Assembly: GCA_007753675.1 (NCBI GenBank)
Contig: CP036432.1
Span: 780,394 to 844,393, forward strand
Reading direction: 5' to 3'
Length of the DNA stretch: 64,000 nucleotides
Origin: Stieleria magnilauensis
Lineage (GTDB): Bacteria > Planctomycetota > Planctomycetia > Pirellulales > Pirellulaceae
The notes beneath the pieces are model-generated. The model was not told where the DNA came from. It ran no database searches and saw nothing but the letters and a program-made list of their open reading frames with translations. A program made the position numbers and the translations under genes. This document shows, piece after piece, positions 9,404 through 18,525 of this stretch (its first letter is position 1; the number at the start of each line of letters is the position of its first letter).

Positions 9404-10252
9404 GGTGAACGGCTTTCAGCTTAGCTCCATCTGCGATTGAAATGACCACGGCATCTCTTGGAGATACCGGAATTGCGCCAGCCACCGCAATGAAAGCTGG
9501 GCAAGTTGGGCAGACGTCCTGCAAGGAATGAACCGCACGCAGCCGAAAATATCGGCCGGTCGCGGAAGTTCGCCGCCACTGTCAGTTTAATCGTTGGACA
9601 ACCCGGTTGGGGAGTCGGCGGGAGTGTGTCGTCGCTACGATTGCGATCCGATAAGTGTTTTCCCAGCCTTTCGCTGTCTCGCCCAATTGGGGGCGATGGC
9701 GATTTGACGAGTGCTTTGTATGTGGTAGGCGAGGACGGGGACGCTCGCGGGCAGGAGGTCGAAGTGAGATTGGGGAGTCTTTGCTGGGGTCAGACGCGAG
9801 CTTTGGGCTTTCGTTCCACGCTACTCCGGCGGCCGACTTCGGAGCAGGCTTGTTTTTCGAACACCGAAGAGAGTTTCGGGCGCTCCAAACTGGCAGTCGG
9901 TTGCATCGACCGCGGAGTTTTGGACGCGGCAGTCACCGACGCTTGGGAAACGGTGCGGAAAATGACAACTTTGTCAATTCTTACGGCTGGTTTGACGAAT
10001 ACCTGCGTAAATGTTCGCACCGTCGAGTGGCTTTGAGATTTGCAGAGTTTCGCTTTTGAACGTAGCAGAAGACGCCAAGACTTTCGCAGCGTGGGCGCTC
10101 TCTGGCGTTTGCTTGCTGCGCTAACGCCGTCTCTCCCAGTGGGAGAGAATCTCAATTGGTTGCCAATAGCTGCCGTTGTACAATCGATGTCCCCAGCAAT
10201 GGCAGCGAGCGCGTACTCGCTCGTGGTGAGAGCATCGCGCACGACTGCGGAG
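9404..10252. other. Intergenic region of 849 bases, no gene identified
   Basis: Open frames on both strands (for example 9506-10036 plus and 9790-10419 minus) lack a recognisable domain, start signal or codon pattern, and the second overlaps a better gene. I see no tRNA or long hairpin. This flank of the defence operon could hold degraded genes, but nothing is recognisable. Confidence 0.5.
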
Positions 10253-10936
10253 TTAATCGTCTGCCAACAGCCAGTTGTAATTCCAGACCGGATTGCCGCA
10301 TTCGACGCAGGTTTCCCCGTTGTCCAAGACCGAACCTTGGCAGCTGCCACAATCCAAGATGCCCGGCAGCAAGAACGCTTGCCGGTCGCGTTGTTTGGCC
10401 GCGTGCGGGGTCGAACCAAAGGCGATCGCGACGACGATCCGAACCGCCGCGGGCATCAGTTGATAGAGCACCAACGGGGATTTGCGGGCTTCCGGATAGA
10501 CCTTTTCCAGGCAACTTGCGAAATGCCGCCGCCGGCCATCTTCGTCCTGTTCCACGTACTGACCAACCCGCTCGGTAATCGGGCCGTTGCAGTAGCTGCC
10601 GCCCAGTCGCAACTCGCCAAGCCAACCGCGGATCCAGTCGCCATCGGTGGCAAAGCCAGAGCCGGCGGCAAATTCGGCGGCCTCGACGATCTGCCAAATG
10701 TCGATTTCGGCTTTGGCGTTGTATTCGCTTTGATCAAGCGACAGCGGGATGCACATCGAGTCCATCCCGAAATAACGTTCCACGTCGAGATGAATCCGCT
10801 GAAACACCAGGTCGCGAACGGTGTTCATTCCGACCGAAAGACTTTCGACGATCTGAATGCCCCGCCCCGACCCCACGACCTGATCCAAGACCGCCGCGGA
10901 TTGAAGATGCCTGGATGAATGATGTGCACTGGACAC
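10253..10936 (-). CDS. Conserved-looking hypothetical protein with C-terminal zinc ribbon
   Basis: A 227-residue soluble protein that I cannot place in a named family. Seen: an amphipathic alpha/beta N-terminal half and, at the C-terminus, two CxxC-type pairs (DCGSCQ and CVECGN) separated by ten residues, as in a small zinc ribbon. The GTG start at 10936 follows a good GGGGAG ribosome-binding site at proper distance, which decides the start. A near-perfect palindrome lies 28 bases upstream. It stands alone on the minus strand with about 200 bases to the next gene. Protein-protein or nucleic-acid contact through the ribbon is possible but unproven. Confidence 0.7.
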   Translation of the reverse strand: MSSAHHSSRHLQSAAVLDQVVGSGRGIQIVESLSVGMNTVRDLVFQRIHLDVERYFGMDSMCIPLSLDQSEYNAKAEIDIWQIVEAAEFAAGSGFATDGDWIRGWLGELRLGGSYCNGPITERVGQYVEQDEDGRRRHFASCLEKVYPEARKSPLVLYQLMPAAVRIVVAIAFGSTPHAAKQRDRQAFLLPGILDCGSCQGSVLDNGETCVECGNPVWNYNWLLADD

Positions 10937-10963
10937 GATCGCGAATCTCCCCTGTGTTGACCG

Positions 10964-10977
10964 TACTACTGGTAGTA
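10964..10977. promoter_or_regulatory. Palindrome upstream of the zinc-ribbon gene, possible operator
   Basis: TACTAC-TG-GTAGTA has perfect 6-base inverted arms. It lies 28 bases before the GTG start of the downstream minus-strand gene, where a repressor or activator could bind. It is too short to act as a terminator. No second copy was noticed. Confidence 0.3.
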
Positions 10978-11134
10978 TAGCGGTCCAGCCAATACACGGT
11001 GCGATGGCCTCAAAGAATGTCCAAGTTCGGGGATTCTTTCCGCCGAAGCATTGGGTGCCGTTGATCCACAGAAGGCTTTCGATCCCAAACGCGAAACGCG
11101 GGTCCGATCGCGAAGTGGTGGTTCGGTCGGCGGC

Positions 11135-13138
11135 CTAGTCGATCGGCCGAACGACCACGCGTTCAAAGCAGATGTTGACTTCGTGCGCGGGACCTCGGCC
11201 GTAGGTCTCGGCCGAGCGGTTCCAGGCGTAAAAGCCAAGACGTGGTTGGAATCGCAGCAATGTTTGTTCGCCGATTCGGATCCACGCCCGTTCGTCTTTC
11301 TTCTCCGTGGGAGCATAGACCTCGGCGGTGTACTTGCGACCCCTTTTGGTGATCTTGAAAACCAGCGTGACTTGCTTGCCACGAACATGGGAAAGCCATT
11401 GACGTGTCCCCGTCCGTTCGTCTCCCAGCACCTTATCGAATTGCAGTTGTGGGTCGTAGTTGTATCCGCCGCCCCCGAAGGCGGCATGGCCCAGGAACAA
11501 CGCCGATCGATGATCCTGGAACAAGGCGATCCCGACATCACTGTTTTGGTTGGTCAGCCTGGTGGTCGCTTGAACTTCGATTTCGTAGTTTCCTTTCGGT
11601 AACTCACGATTGAGCAAGACGAGGTTTTTCAGTGGATCGGATTCGTCTCCGGGAATCCCGTATTGAGAAACAATATTCAGCCCTCGATTGAGTCCCATGT
11701 GCATTTTAGACGGATCAAGGATGACGAAGTCGTTTTCGAAGGCGGCGGTGTTGTCGAACACGGTGAAAAAAGCTGCGTCCTCGGGCTGTGTATCAGAAAC
11801 AGTCCGCTTGAGCACGTTTTCGTGAACCATGAAATGATCAAACGTCGCTGTCGCCTCAGGCCTGTTCTCCCAACCGTTGGCGGCGATCAAAGCGGGATGG
11901 GCAGATTCGAAACCTGGGGCCGCTTGGAGCCCCACTTCACGCCACTCCACCTTGCCAGTTTTCGGATCGGCGATTTTCACAAACCCGGTGAAGACGAGTC
12001 CCCGCTTGACGATCTTGAGTGTCATTTGGTCCGCGTCCGAAGCGGTGCCGGTTGCGAGCGACGAAGACACACTGGCGACATGATCCCCAAGAATCTTGCA
12101 CATCGTGAACTTGCGTTCGATGTTGTTTCCGTAAGGGTGGGCGGAATAGGCCAGTTCGATGACATGGTGATCGTCTGCCCTCAATTGCAACGCCGCCCCT
12201 TGGCCGAGTGAAGAGATTGCCAGATCCAAGTCGACCGAGACTTCGTAATCATTGGCGACAATCGGGGCGGTCCGTTGGACGACGTTTTTGGTCTTGTCGG
12301 TGTCATGCCAGTCGCCGAGATGGGGACTGTTGTTCTCATCGTCGCTATGCTGTGACACGATCAACAATTCGCCGTCGACCGCCGCGTAGCGTTCGAAATC
12401 CGGGCGGATGACCGTCCACTCGTCGCCCAAAGCGTCCGAATCGAATCGGTCGACGACAAGCTCTCTTCGTTCCAATTCCTCAACGACCGTCGTCCGCAGT
12501 GCCGTGTGGACCATCTCCGGTAACGCTTTCCGCAATTCCGAGGCATCCCGCGCCAACACATATTCGCCCCCGCCGGCTGACGCGATCGAACGCAGTTGCA
12601 TTTCCTGTTGGCGATCCACGTCGAAACCCACCACGTGGATTTTGATATTGAATCCAGCTTCGCGGAGCATTTTGGCAACCTCAACCGGATCGCCACCACA
12701 TGTTTCATTGCCATCGGTGACCACGATGACCGACTTTTGCGTTTCGCGTTGACGCGCCAACAGAACGTCTCGCCCCAGCAACAGCGAGTTTGCGATCGGC
12801 GTCGCTCCGAGCGGCTGCAGTGCCGCAATCGTCAATTGATATTCGGCTTCGACAAAGGGAGCAATCGGCAGACGTAATTCGATGTCTTGGCACGCTCCGG
12901 CCTGGCGCGACGTCGTTCGGTGTCCGAACAGCATCACACCGACGTTGTGATCCCGCAGGGAGGCGGGCAAACCCAGCAGTGCCGATTTGGCGGCATCGAT
13001 TCGCGAGACTCCGTCCGGAGTCGACTCTTGCATGCTGCCGGAGGAATCGACGATCACCAGGATGTCTGCGGCCCGGGCGCTGGCAATCGGCAGCACGACG
13101 ATCAGCGTCAAGGCCAGACGCAACAGTTGGTTTTTCAT
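11135..13138 (-). CDS. Secreted von Willebrand factor A domain protein with laminin-G-like C-terminus
   Basis: The product of 667 residues starts with a clear signal peptide (MKNQLLRLALTLIVVLPIASARA). I chose the ATG at 13138 rather than an in-frame start 99 bases earlier because this signal peptide sits directly at it. Seen: a VWA domain immediately after cleavage with a complete MIDAS motif (D31-S-S33-G-S35, then ATPIANS and VTDGNETCGG), so it should bind a divalent metal and a partner protein. After about residue 230 come two beta-sandwich-like segments (VVDRFDSDALGDEWTVI... and VFDNTAAFENDFVILD...). These resemble concanavalin/laminin-G folds used for glycan or protein binding. Inference: an exported adhesion or scaffold protein. 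Confidence 0.85.
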   Translation of the reverse strand: MKNQLLRLALTLIVVLPIASARAADILVIVDSSGSMQESTPDGVSRIDAAKSALLGLPASLRDHNVGVMLFGHRTTSRQAGACQDIELRLPIAPFVEAEYQLTIAALQPLGATPIANSLLLGRDVLLARQRETQKSVIVVTDGNETCGGDPVEVAKMLREAGFNIKIHVVGFDVDRQQEMQLRSIASAGGGEYVLARDASELRKALPEMVHTALRTTVVEELERRELVVDRFDSDALGDEWTVIRPDFERYAAVDGELLIVSQHSDDENNSPHLGDWHDTDKTKNVVQRTAPIVANDYEVSVDLDLAISSLGQGAALQLRADDHHVIELAYSAHPYGNNIERKFTMCKILGDHVASVSSSLATGTASDADQMTLKIVKRGLVFTGFVKIADPKTGKVEWREVGLQAAPGFESAHPALIAANGWENRPEATATFDHFMVHENVLKRTVSDTQPEDAAFFTVFDNTAAFENDFVILDPSKMHMGLNRGLNIVSQYGIPGDESDPLKNLVLLNRELPKGNYEIEVQATTRLTNQNSDVGIALFQDHRSALFLGHAAFGGGGYNYDPQLQFDKVLGDERTGTRQWLSHVRGKQVTLVFKITKRGRKYTAEVYAPTEKKDERAWIRIGEQTLLRFQPRLGFYAWNRSAETYGRGPAHEVNICFERVVVRPID

Positions 13139-13365
13139 GACTTGGACTCGTGGGTCAAAAACGGTGCGGATCGGGTCAAAAATCCCGTGTTCGTTAGCAA
13201 TACCGAATGCCGCTTCTGATCCTGCGCCGATTCTCAATAACTTTTTCTGCGGTTTTTGGGATTGAAGTGCGCAGGCCCGACTCAGGTTCTCGGTAGCAAG
13301 GGTGAGTCGACTCGATCACGTGTGTGACGATCCAATCCCCTGCCACCGAAAACGAAGGTACGACG

Positions 13366-14412
13366 ATGCCAACGCCTAAACCTGCACCCAAGAAGAAGCC
13401 GCCAAAGCCGGTCCCCGCGACGAAAGCGACGGCTGCCAAAAAAATAAAGGCCCTGGTTCTGGACGCTAAAAAAGTGGACGAACTGCTGTCTGCGGCCGCG
13501 AGCGCCTACGCGATGAACAGCGTCCTGACCATCAGAACCGCAAAAGATGAAGGAATCCTTTGGGGAGCTCTCGATTTTTGGTGTGGTTCCAAGCCAAAGT
13601 CACAGACCCAAACTCACGTCGACGTGAACCTTTACCGGACACGACGGAAAGAGGCATTGAAGATCTACTCGCGACGTTTTTTCGAAAAAATGGAAGAAGG
13701 CTCCGATGCGGTGTTGTCCTACCTGCGCACCAAGCAACTCGAAATCTTGATCAATCGAAAAGGGATTGCGATGAAGCGAAAACTGGCCAATGCGGTCAAC
13801 GATGATGTCATCCGTCAATTGAATCTGACCATCAACGCAACCTACGGCGTCCAGACCGCGACCAGTGTTCTGTTTGTCTTCGTTTCCGGAGGAGCGGGAC
13901 TGACAATCTTGGGGTCGATCGGTGCCGGCATCACGTATTCGGTCGCATGCAGTGTGGCCAAAACGGTCGCCGAGGGAAAAGGTGCCAAGCTGGTTGCATT
14001 GTCGATGGTCCCTGCCATGGCATTGGCATCGGCATCTGGAGTCGCCAGTGAAAGTGCCCTGAAAACGTTTGGGAAGGACATCAGCGATGAATTCCTTCAA
14101 GCATCCAAGACCGCTCACGAGCGGGCAGCCGAGCGACTCCGCCGCATCCAACGATCTCGCCTGCGAACCGAGCGACAAGGCGCGCTCAACCGTGCCCGGG
14201 CCAATGTCGCCAATACCAAGAGCACGCTTCGCAACGTCAAAGTCGCCCGCGCCGGCGCCAAAGGCCTCGCCTCCGCAGTGGGTATACTGTTTATGTTGCC
14301 GGAGATCGAGACCGCGCTCAAATTCGATCATGCCCAGCAGCAAGAGTTGCCCCCGTCCAAACGACGACCCGATTTGATCGGCCACGCGAAGCGACTGGCG
14401 GGACGCAAATAG
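13366..14412 (+). CDS. Orphan protein with Lys/Pro-rich head and hydrophobic Gly/Ala core
   Basis: A protein of 348 residues from the ATG at 13366, preceded by GAAGG at good spacing; a GTG 42 bases earlier in the same frame is the alternative. Seen: a very basic, proline-rich head (PKPAPKKKPPKPVPATK), a helical middle, then two hydrophobic glycine/alanine-rich stretches separated by a short charged turn (VLFVFVSGGAGLTILGSIGAG and LVALSMVPAMALASASGVAS). A long Arg-rich coiled-coil-like segment follows (residues about 250-310), then a short third hydrophobic patch. The paired hydrophobic stretches look like a membrane-inserting hairpin. I recognise no family. It lies 52 bases before a Ser/Thr kinase gene on the same strand, so co-transcription is likely and it might be a substrate or partner. 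Confidence 0.75.
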   Translation: MPTPKPAPKKKPPKPVPATKATAAKKIKALVLDAKKVDELLSAAASAYAMNSVLTIRTAKDEGILWGALDFWCGSKPKSQTQTHVDVNLYRTRRKEALKIYSRRFFEKMEEGSDAVLSYLRTKQLEILINRKGIAMKRKLANAVNDDVIRQLNLTINATYGVQTATSVLFVFVSGGAGLTILGSIGAGITYSVACSVAKTVAEGKGAKLVALSMVPAMALASASGVASESALKTFGKDISDEFLQASKTAHERAAERLRRIQRSRLRTERQGALNRARANVANTKSTLRNVKVARAGAKGLASAVGILFMLPEIETALKFDHAQQQELPPSKRRPDLIGHAKRLAGRK

Positions 14413-14436
14413 AAGGGGCGCAGATAGAGCGAGAAC

Positions 14437-14468
14437 ATGAGCAGCGAACCATGAGCAGCGAACCATGA
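14437..14468 (+). promoter_or_regulatory. Two 5-codon upstream ORFs overlapping the kinase start
   Basis: The 14-base unit ATGAGCAGCGAACC occurs in tandem and its third, slightly changed copy is the kinase start. Because 14 is not a multiple of three, copies 1 (14437) and 2 (14451) each encode M-S-S-E-P and stop at a TGA that overlaps the ATG of the next copy. Ribosomes could therefore re-initiate stepwise into the kinase gene. It may instead be a recent slippage duplication without function. Confidence 0.5.
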
Positions 14469-16813
14469 GCAGCGACCGGCCGATTGATTCGACTGCGGAT
14501 GCGGCATCTCGCTCGGCCGGCGAGTCGTCTGGCGATGGTGAAGCTTCGATCCCTGACCATTTTTTTACTCCAGACCCCAATAGGCGGCCCGGGCCCGATC
14601 ACGATGACGGAAAGGTCCCCGAACGAATTGGTGACTACGAAGTCATCGGTACGCTCGGCAAGGGCGGGATGGGGATCGTTTATCTGGCGCGTCAAAAGGC
14701 GGCCGGACGAACCGTTGCGCTGAAGGTTATCCGACCCGAACACCTTGCCGGAATGACGGCCGAACAGCGCGAACGGGCGTTGACGCGGTTCCGTACCGAA
14801 GCCCAAGCGGCGGCACGGTTGGATCACGAGAACATGGTGACGCTGTATGACGTCGGTGAATCCGATGGTCAACAGTTTCTATCGATGCGATACGTGGAAG
14901 GAAGAAGTCTCGCGGAAATCCTGCGGTTCGGACCGATCGACAATCAACCTGCGGCCAGTTACATCCGCCAGGTGTGTCGGGCGGTGGGCGAAGCCCATCA
15001 GCAGGGCATCTTGCATCGGGATCTGAAGCCTCAGAACATTCTGATTGATGCGAAATCGGATCGTGCGCTGGTGACTGATTTCGGGCTGGCAAAACTGATC
15101 GAACAGGAGGACGGGCTGACACGTGATGGCGATGTGATGGGCACGCCACAATACATGTCGCCGGAGCAGGCCCGAGATTCTGCCAGCGTCACCGTCAGGT
15201 CCGATGTCTACGCGATCGGCGCGACGCTTTATCACATGCTCACCGCAAGGCCCGTTTTTCAGGCCGCGACGGTGTGGGAGACCCTCCGCCAAGTGATGGA
15301 TCGCCAGCCGGTTGCACCGAGGCGGTTGAATCCTGCGATCGACTTGGATCTTGATACGATCTGCTTGAAGTGTCTGGAAAAGGACCCGGATCGTCGTTAT
15401 CCCAGCGCCGGCGCGGTGGCGGACGAACTGGATCGCTACCTGTCCGGAGTTCCGATTCGCGCCCGCCCGATCAGCGGACTGGGCCGATTGATGCGTTGGA
15501 GCCGGCGCAATCGGTTGATCGCCGCGAGCGCGGCAACGGCGTTGGCCTGTCTCGTGCTTGCGTTTGTTGCCGTCACGGTCTCGTTGGTGCAGACCCGTTC
15601 GGCGTTCAAACGTTCGGAAGAGAGTTTCAAACAGGCGCTCGATGCTGTCAACGACTTCTTCAACACCGTCAGTGAAGAAACGCTGCTCGACCAGCCCGGG
15701 CTGAAGCCCCTGCGACATGACTTGATGCGTCAAGCTCTGGAGTACTACAAACGTTTTCTGGTGCAACGGGCTGACGACCCGACGATCGCCGACCTGATGG
15801 GCGTGACGCATTACCGTGTCGGATTAATCACCGCAGAGATTGAGTCCCACGAAGCCGCACTGGAACACTTCGATCGGGCGATCGAAATTCAGCGTCGGAG
15901 GGTGGATGAACGACCCGACACCGAAAGCAACGTGCGCGAACTTGCCAATTCCTTCAACGCCAGGGGCGACAGTCTGTTTCACCTTGGTCGCTTGGAATCA
16001 TCGCTGAATTCCTTTCGCCAATCAAAAAAACTGCGCCAGCGACTCGTCCGCCTCCAGCCCGACGACATCGAATATCGACGACTGTTGGCCAATACCGACA
16101 TGAATCTCGGCATTGTGTTCAAACGCAGCGGGAATCTCATTGCGGCCTTCGCAGCGTTAGGAGATGCGACTGATTTGCGTGAGCAGTTGTCCATGGAACA
16201 TCCAGAGGATCCCCGCATCTTGCGTGATGTTGCCAAGGGATACTACGCACTCGGTGGCATCTATGCCCAACACGGCAAGCTCGATTTGGCTCGCTCGAAC
16301 TATGATCGCGCGGTCGAATCGTTTTCACAACTCGTGCGGTTGCAACCGGCCATCGATGACCATTATTTGCTCAGCGGTAGCTATTTCGCGCGGGCCGGGC
16401 TGCAGGAATCTTCCGCGGCGATCGATGATTATCGTCGCGCGATGCTCGAGTTAGGGCCGATCGCTGCGATCAATCCGAACGTCGACAAGTACCAACTGAT
16501 GCTTGTCAATTGCGGCGCCGAAATCGCCTACCGCTACGAGCAATTGTCAGCGTTGGAGGATGCGATCACGGCACTGCAGACGGCACGCGACACGGCGCTC
16601 GATTTGGCACGACGCGACGATCGTTACGCCAGTGAAGTCGCCCGTGTGTTGCTGGAACTGGCGCGACTGGAAACGCACGGGCAACCCGAAACGGCCCTGT
16701 GGACTCGCTACCAACGGCACGCCGCGGACGCGTTGGTTGAATTGCCACAGTCTGCGACGCTGACGCAGTTGAAGACGGAAATCGATGCACGAATCGATTC
16801 GCTGGCAAATTAG
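14465..16813 (+). CDS. Membrane Ser/Thr protein kinase with TPR repeats
   Basis: A PknB-like (Hanks-type) kinase of 782 residues. Seen: the glycine loop GTLGKGGMGIVY, ATP-binding K87, catalytic HRD at 184-186 in HRDLKPQN, D205-F-G, and the activation-segment end GTPQYMSPEQA. A single hydrophobic helix near 350-375 (LIAASAATALACLVLAFVAVTV) follows, and then about 400 residues of helical repeats of TPR type (ALEHFDRAIEIQRRR, DLARSNYDRAVESFSQLV). Known: this layout is frequent in planctomycetes, where the repeat region faces the periplasm or binds partners. The start is the third of three tandem ATG units. A long hairpin follows the stop. An ECF sigma factor lies 1.7 kb downstream, a common companion, although a separate gene stands between them. 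Confidence 0.9.
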   Translation: MSSDRPIDSTADAASRSAGESSGDGEASIPDHFFTPDPNRRPGPDHDDGKVPERIGDYEVIGTLGKGGMGIVYLARQKAAGRTVALKVIRPEHLAGMTAEQRERALTRFRTEAQAAARLDHENMVTLYDVGESDGQQFLSMRYVEGRSLAEILRFGPIDNQPAASYIRQVCRAVGEAHQQGILHRDLKPQNILIDAKSDRALVTDFGLAKLIEQEDGLTRDGDVMGTPQYMSPEQARDSASVTVRSDVYAIGATLYHMLTARPVFQAATVWETLRQVMDRQPVAPRRLNPAIDLDLDTICLKCLEKDPDRRYPSAGAVADELDRYLSGVPIRARPISGLGRLMRWSRRNRLIAASAATALACLVLAFVAVTVSLVQTRSAFKRSEESFKQALDAVNDFFNTVSEETLLDQPGLKPLRHDLMRQALEYYKRFLVQRADDPTIADLMGVTHYRVGLITAEIESHEAALEHFDRAIEIQRRRVDERPDTESNVRELANSFNARGDSLFHLGRLESSLNSFRQSKKLRQRLVRLQPDDIEYRRLLANTDMNLGIVFKRSGNLIAAFAALGDATDLREQLSMEHPEDPRILRDVAKGYYALGGIYAQHGKLDLARSNYDRAVESFSQLVRLQPAIDDHYLLSGSYFARAGLQESSAAIDDYRRAMLELGPIAAINPNVDKYQLMLVNCGAEIAYRYEQLSALEDAITALQTARDTALDLARRDDRYASEVARVLLELARLETHGQPETALWTRYQRHAADALVELPQSATLTQLKTEIDARIDSLAN

Positions 16814-16816
16814 ACC

Positions 16817-16951
16817 GCAACGCTGTGAAGCATTTTTTAGCGGTAGGGCGCGAGCCCTCCGGTGTTTCGGCAACGATGAGGGACCGGAGGGCTTGCGCCC
16901 AATGCCGCTAACACCTCGTCACACGCGGTGAATCAATGCTTCACAGCGTTG
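16817..16951 (+). repeat. Large nested hairpin element, repeat family A
   Basis: The outer arms CAACGCTGTGAAGCAT (16817-16832) and ATGCTTCACAGCGTTG (16936-16951) are perfect inverted repeats. Inside, 16838-16862 pairs with 16882-16908 (AGCGGTAGGGCGCGAGCCC against its near complement). The first 40 bases (16817-16856) recur without mismatch, inverted, at 23868-23907. Being just after the kinase stop, the element probably also ends transcription. Confidence 0.8.
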
Positions 16952-17105
16952 ATTAGACCGGTTGAGCCGGATATGACGGTCGTGGCACCTGAGTTGGTTC
17001 GAGATCAAGTTGTGTGGGCACGTTTGTCAGCATTCTAAAAAGAATCGTTGCAGTCGTCCCGATAACGTTATGGAAGAGATCTAGCTCCTATGGAAGGGAA
17101 TCGCC

Positions 17106-18482
17106 ATGCACGGATTGGGGACCAAATGTGTGATCGCCGGACTGTGCGTCTGCATGTCCGTCGAAACATTATTCGCGGCGCAACCGCCCGGCCAACCGGA
17201 ATCGTCCCCCGCCCGCAGCGTCGGCGGCGATCAAGGCGACTCGATTTCACCGGGCTCCCCTGCGACACCGGGGCCCCCTGCGACACCGGGGCCACAGGAT
17301 CCGGCGCTGCCGCAAGCCGACGCCGATCCGGCGGCGGCGGTGCAATCGCAAACCAGCCCGCCCACACCGGCACCCACCGTCACGCCGCAAGCCGCGTCGC
17401 CGTTTGCCTCGTTCGCCCCGACGACTCAGCCCACCAGCATGTTGGATTCTCTGCTGGGGCAATCACGTGCGCTGTCGCGTGGACCGCTGAATCGGTTCGC
17501 CAGAACACCGGAGTTCTTTGGTGACAACTTTGTCGGTGGGGACTCCATCGTCGACACCGGTACGTCGATCATCCGGAACGATGTTCCCTTGGCGGCGTCC
17601 AGTCGTCGCGCGAAAATTGCGGACCACAACAAGGCTTACCCCGTCGATCGGGCGTTCGTCAATTATCATCACTTTTCCGCCGCACAGAATGTTCAGCGCG
17701 AGGGGGCACGGTTGGACGAAAATGCGGTCGATCGATTCACCGTCGGATTTGAAAAGACCTACGATCGCGGACGCGCTTCGGTGGAATTCCGGTTGCCGTT
17801 TGCCGAACGATTCACCATCGATGATCCCGACTATCGCCTGGTGGGCGGAAACGTTGGCAACCTGGCGATCATCTTCAAACGATTGATCCATCAGACGCAA
17901 ACTCGAGCCGTCGCAGTCGGTATCGGATTTGACACGCCGACCGGATCCGACGTGCGTGGTCAACTGCCACTTCGAGACATCGATTTCACCGTCAGCAACA
18001 ACTCGATTCACCTGTTGCCCTACATCGGAGTCGTGGGCGCGCCGGGAGACCTGTTCTATCACATGTCGTTTCAGCTGGATGTGCCGATCAACGGGAACTC
18101 CATCGAAACGGACACGGCAGGTCTGATCGAACGGGGCGAATTGGATGAAACTTCCTATTTCTATTTTGATCTTTCCGCAGGATATTGGTTCTTTCGAGAC
18201 CATTGCCGACGTCAACCGACATGTAGCCTGACGGGACTGGCAGGCGTCGTCGAGTATCACTTAAACAGCACCCTGGGCGAGGGGGACTTCGTCACACTTG
18301 GAAGCGGATTTGCGTCTTTCGGTACCCCGGAAGATCTGGGGGTTTCCAACGTCACCATCGGATTGCATGCGGAATTCGATTACCATACAAAGCTGCGTGT
18401 TGGCGGTGCTTTTCCGCTTTCCGAAGAACCCGAGCGATTCTTCGACGGCGAGTTCATGTTGGCGTTGATTCGCCATTTTTGA
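17106..18482 (+). CDS. Exported proline-rich, probably beta-barrel outer membrane protein
   Basis: A protein of 458 residues with a signal peptide (MHGLGTKCVIAGLCVCMSVETLFAAQ). GGAAGGG sits nine bases before the ATG and fixes the start. Seen: a proline/alanine/glutamine-rich linker (about 25-110) with a tandem SPATPGPPATPGP repeat. It is followed by a region of alternating polar and hydrophobic strands (DRFTVGFEKTY, RASVEFRLPF, RAVAVGIGFDTP, YFYFDLSAGYWFF) and a last strand ending in phenylalanine (FMLALIRHF). A C-terminal aromatic residue is a hallmark of outer membrane barrels recognised by BamA. The segment CRRQPTCSLTG may form a disulfide. I infer a barrel of the transporter/porin-like kind; the substrate is unknown. 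Confidence 0.7.
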   Translation: MHGLGTKCVIAGLCVCMSVETLFAAQPPGQPESSPARSVGGDQGDSISPGSPATPGPPATPGPQDPALPQADADPAAAVQSQTSPPTPAPTVTPQAASPFASFAPTTQPTSMLDSLLGQSRALSRGPLNRFARTPEFFGDNFVGGDSIVDTGTSIIRNDVPLAASSRRAKIADHNKAYPVDRAFVNYHHFSAAQNVQREGARLDENAVDRFTVGFEKTYDRGRASVEFRLPFAERFTIDDPDYRLVGGNVGNLAIIFKRLIHQTQTRAVAVGIGFDTPTGSDVRGQLPLRDIDFTVSNNSIHLLPYIGVVGAPGDLFYHMSFQLDVPINGNSIETDTAGLIERGELDETSYFYFDLSAGYWFFRDHCRRQPTCSLTGLAGVVEYHLNSTLGEGDFVTLGSGFASFGTPEDLGVSNVTIGLHAEFDYHTKLRVGGAFPLSEEPERFFDGEFMLALIRHF

Positions 18483-18525
18483 CCGCGTCGCGGTAGCGCG
18501 TGCTAAAAGGTTGGCGAGTGGTTCG

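Noticed and set aside
9790..10419. Minus-strand open frame of 209 codons next to the defence operon
   Set aside because: It overlaps the end of the better-supported zinc-ribbon gene in another frame and has no recognisable motif or start signal.
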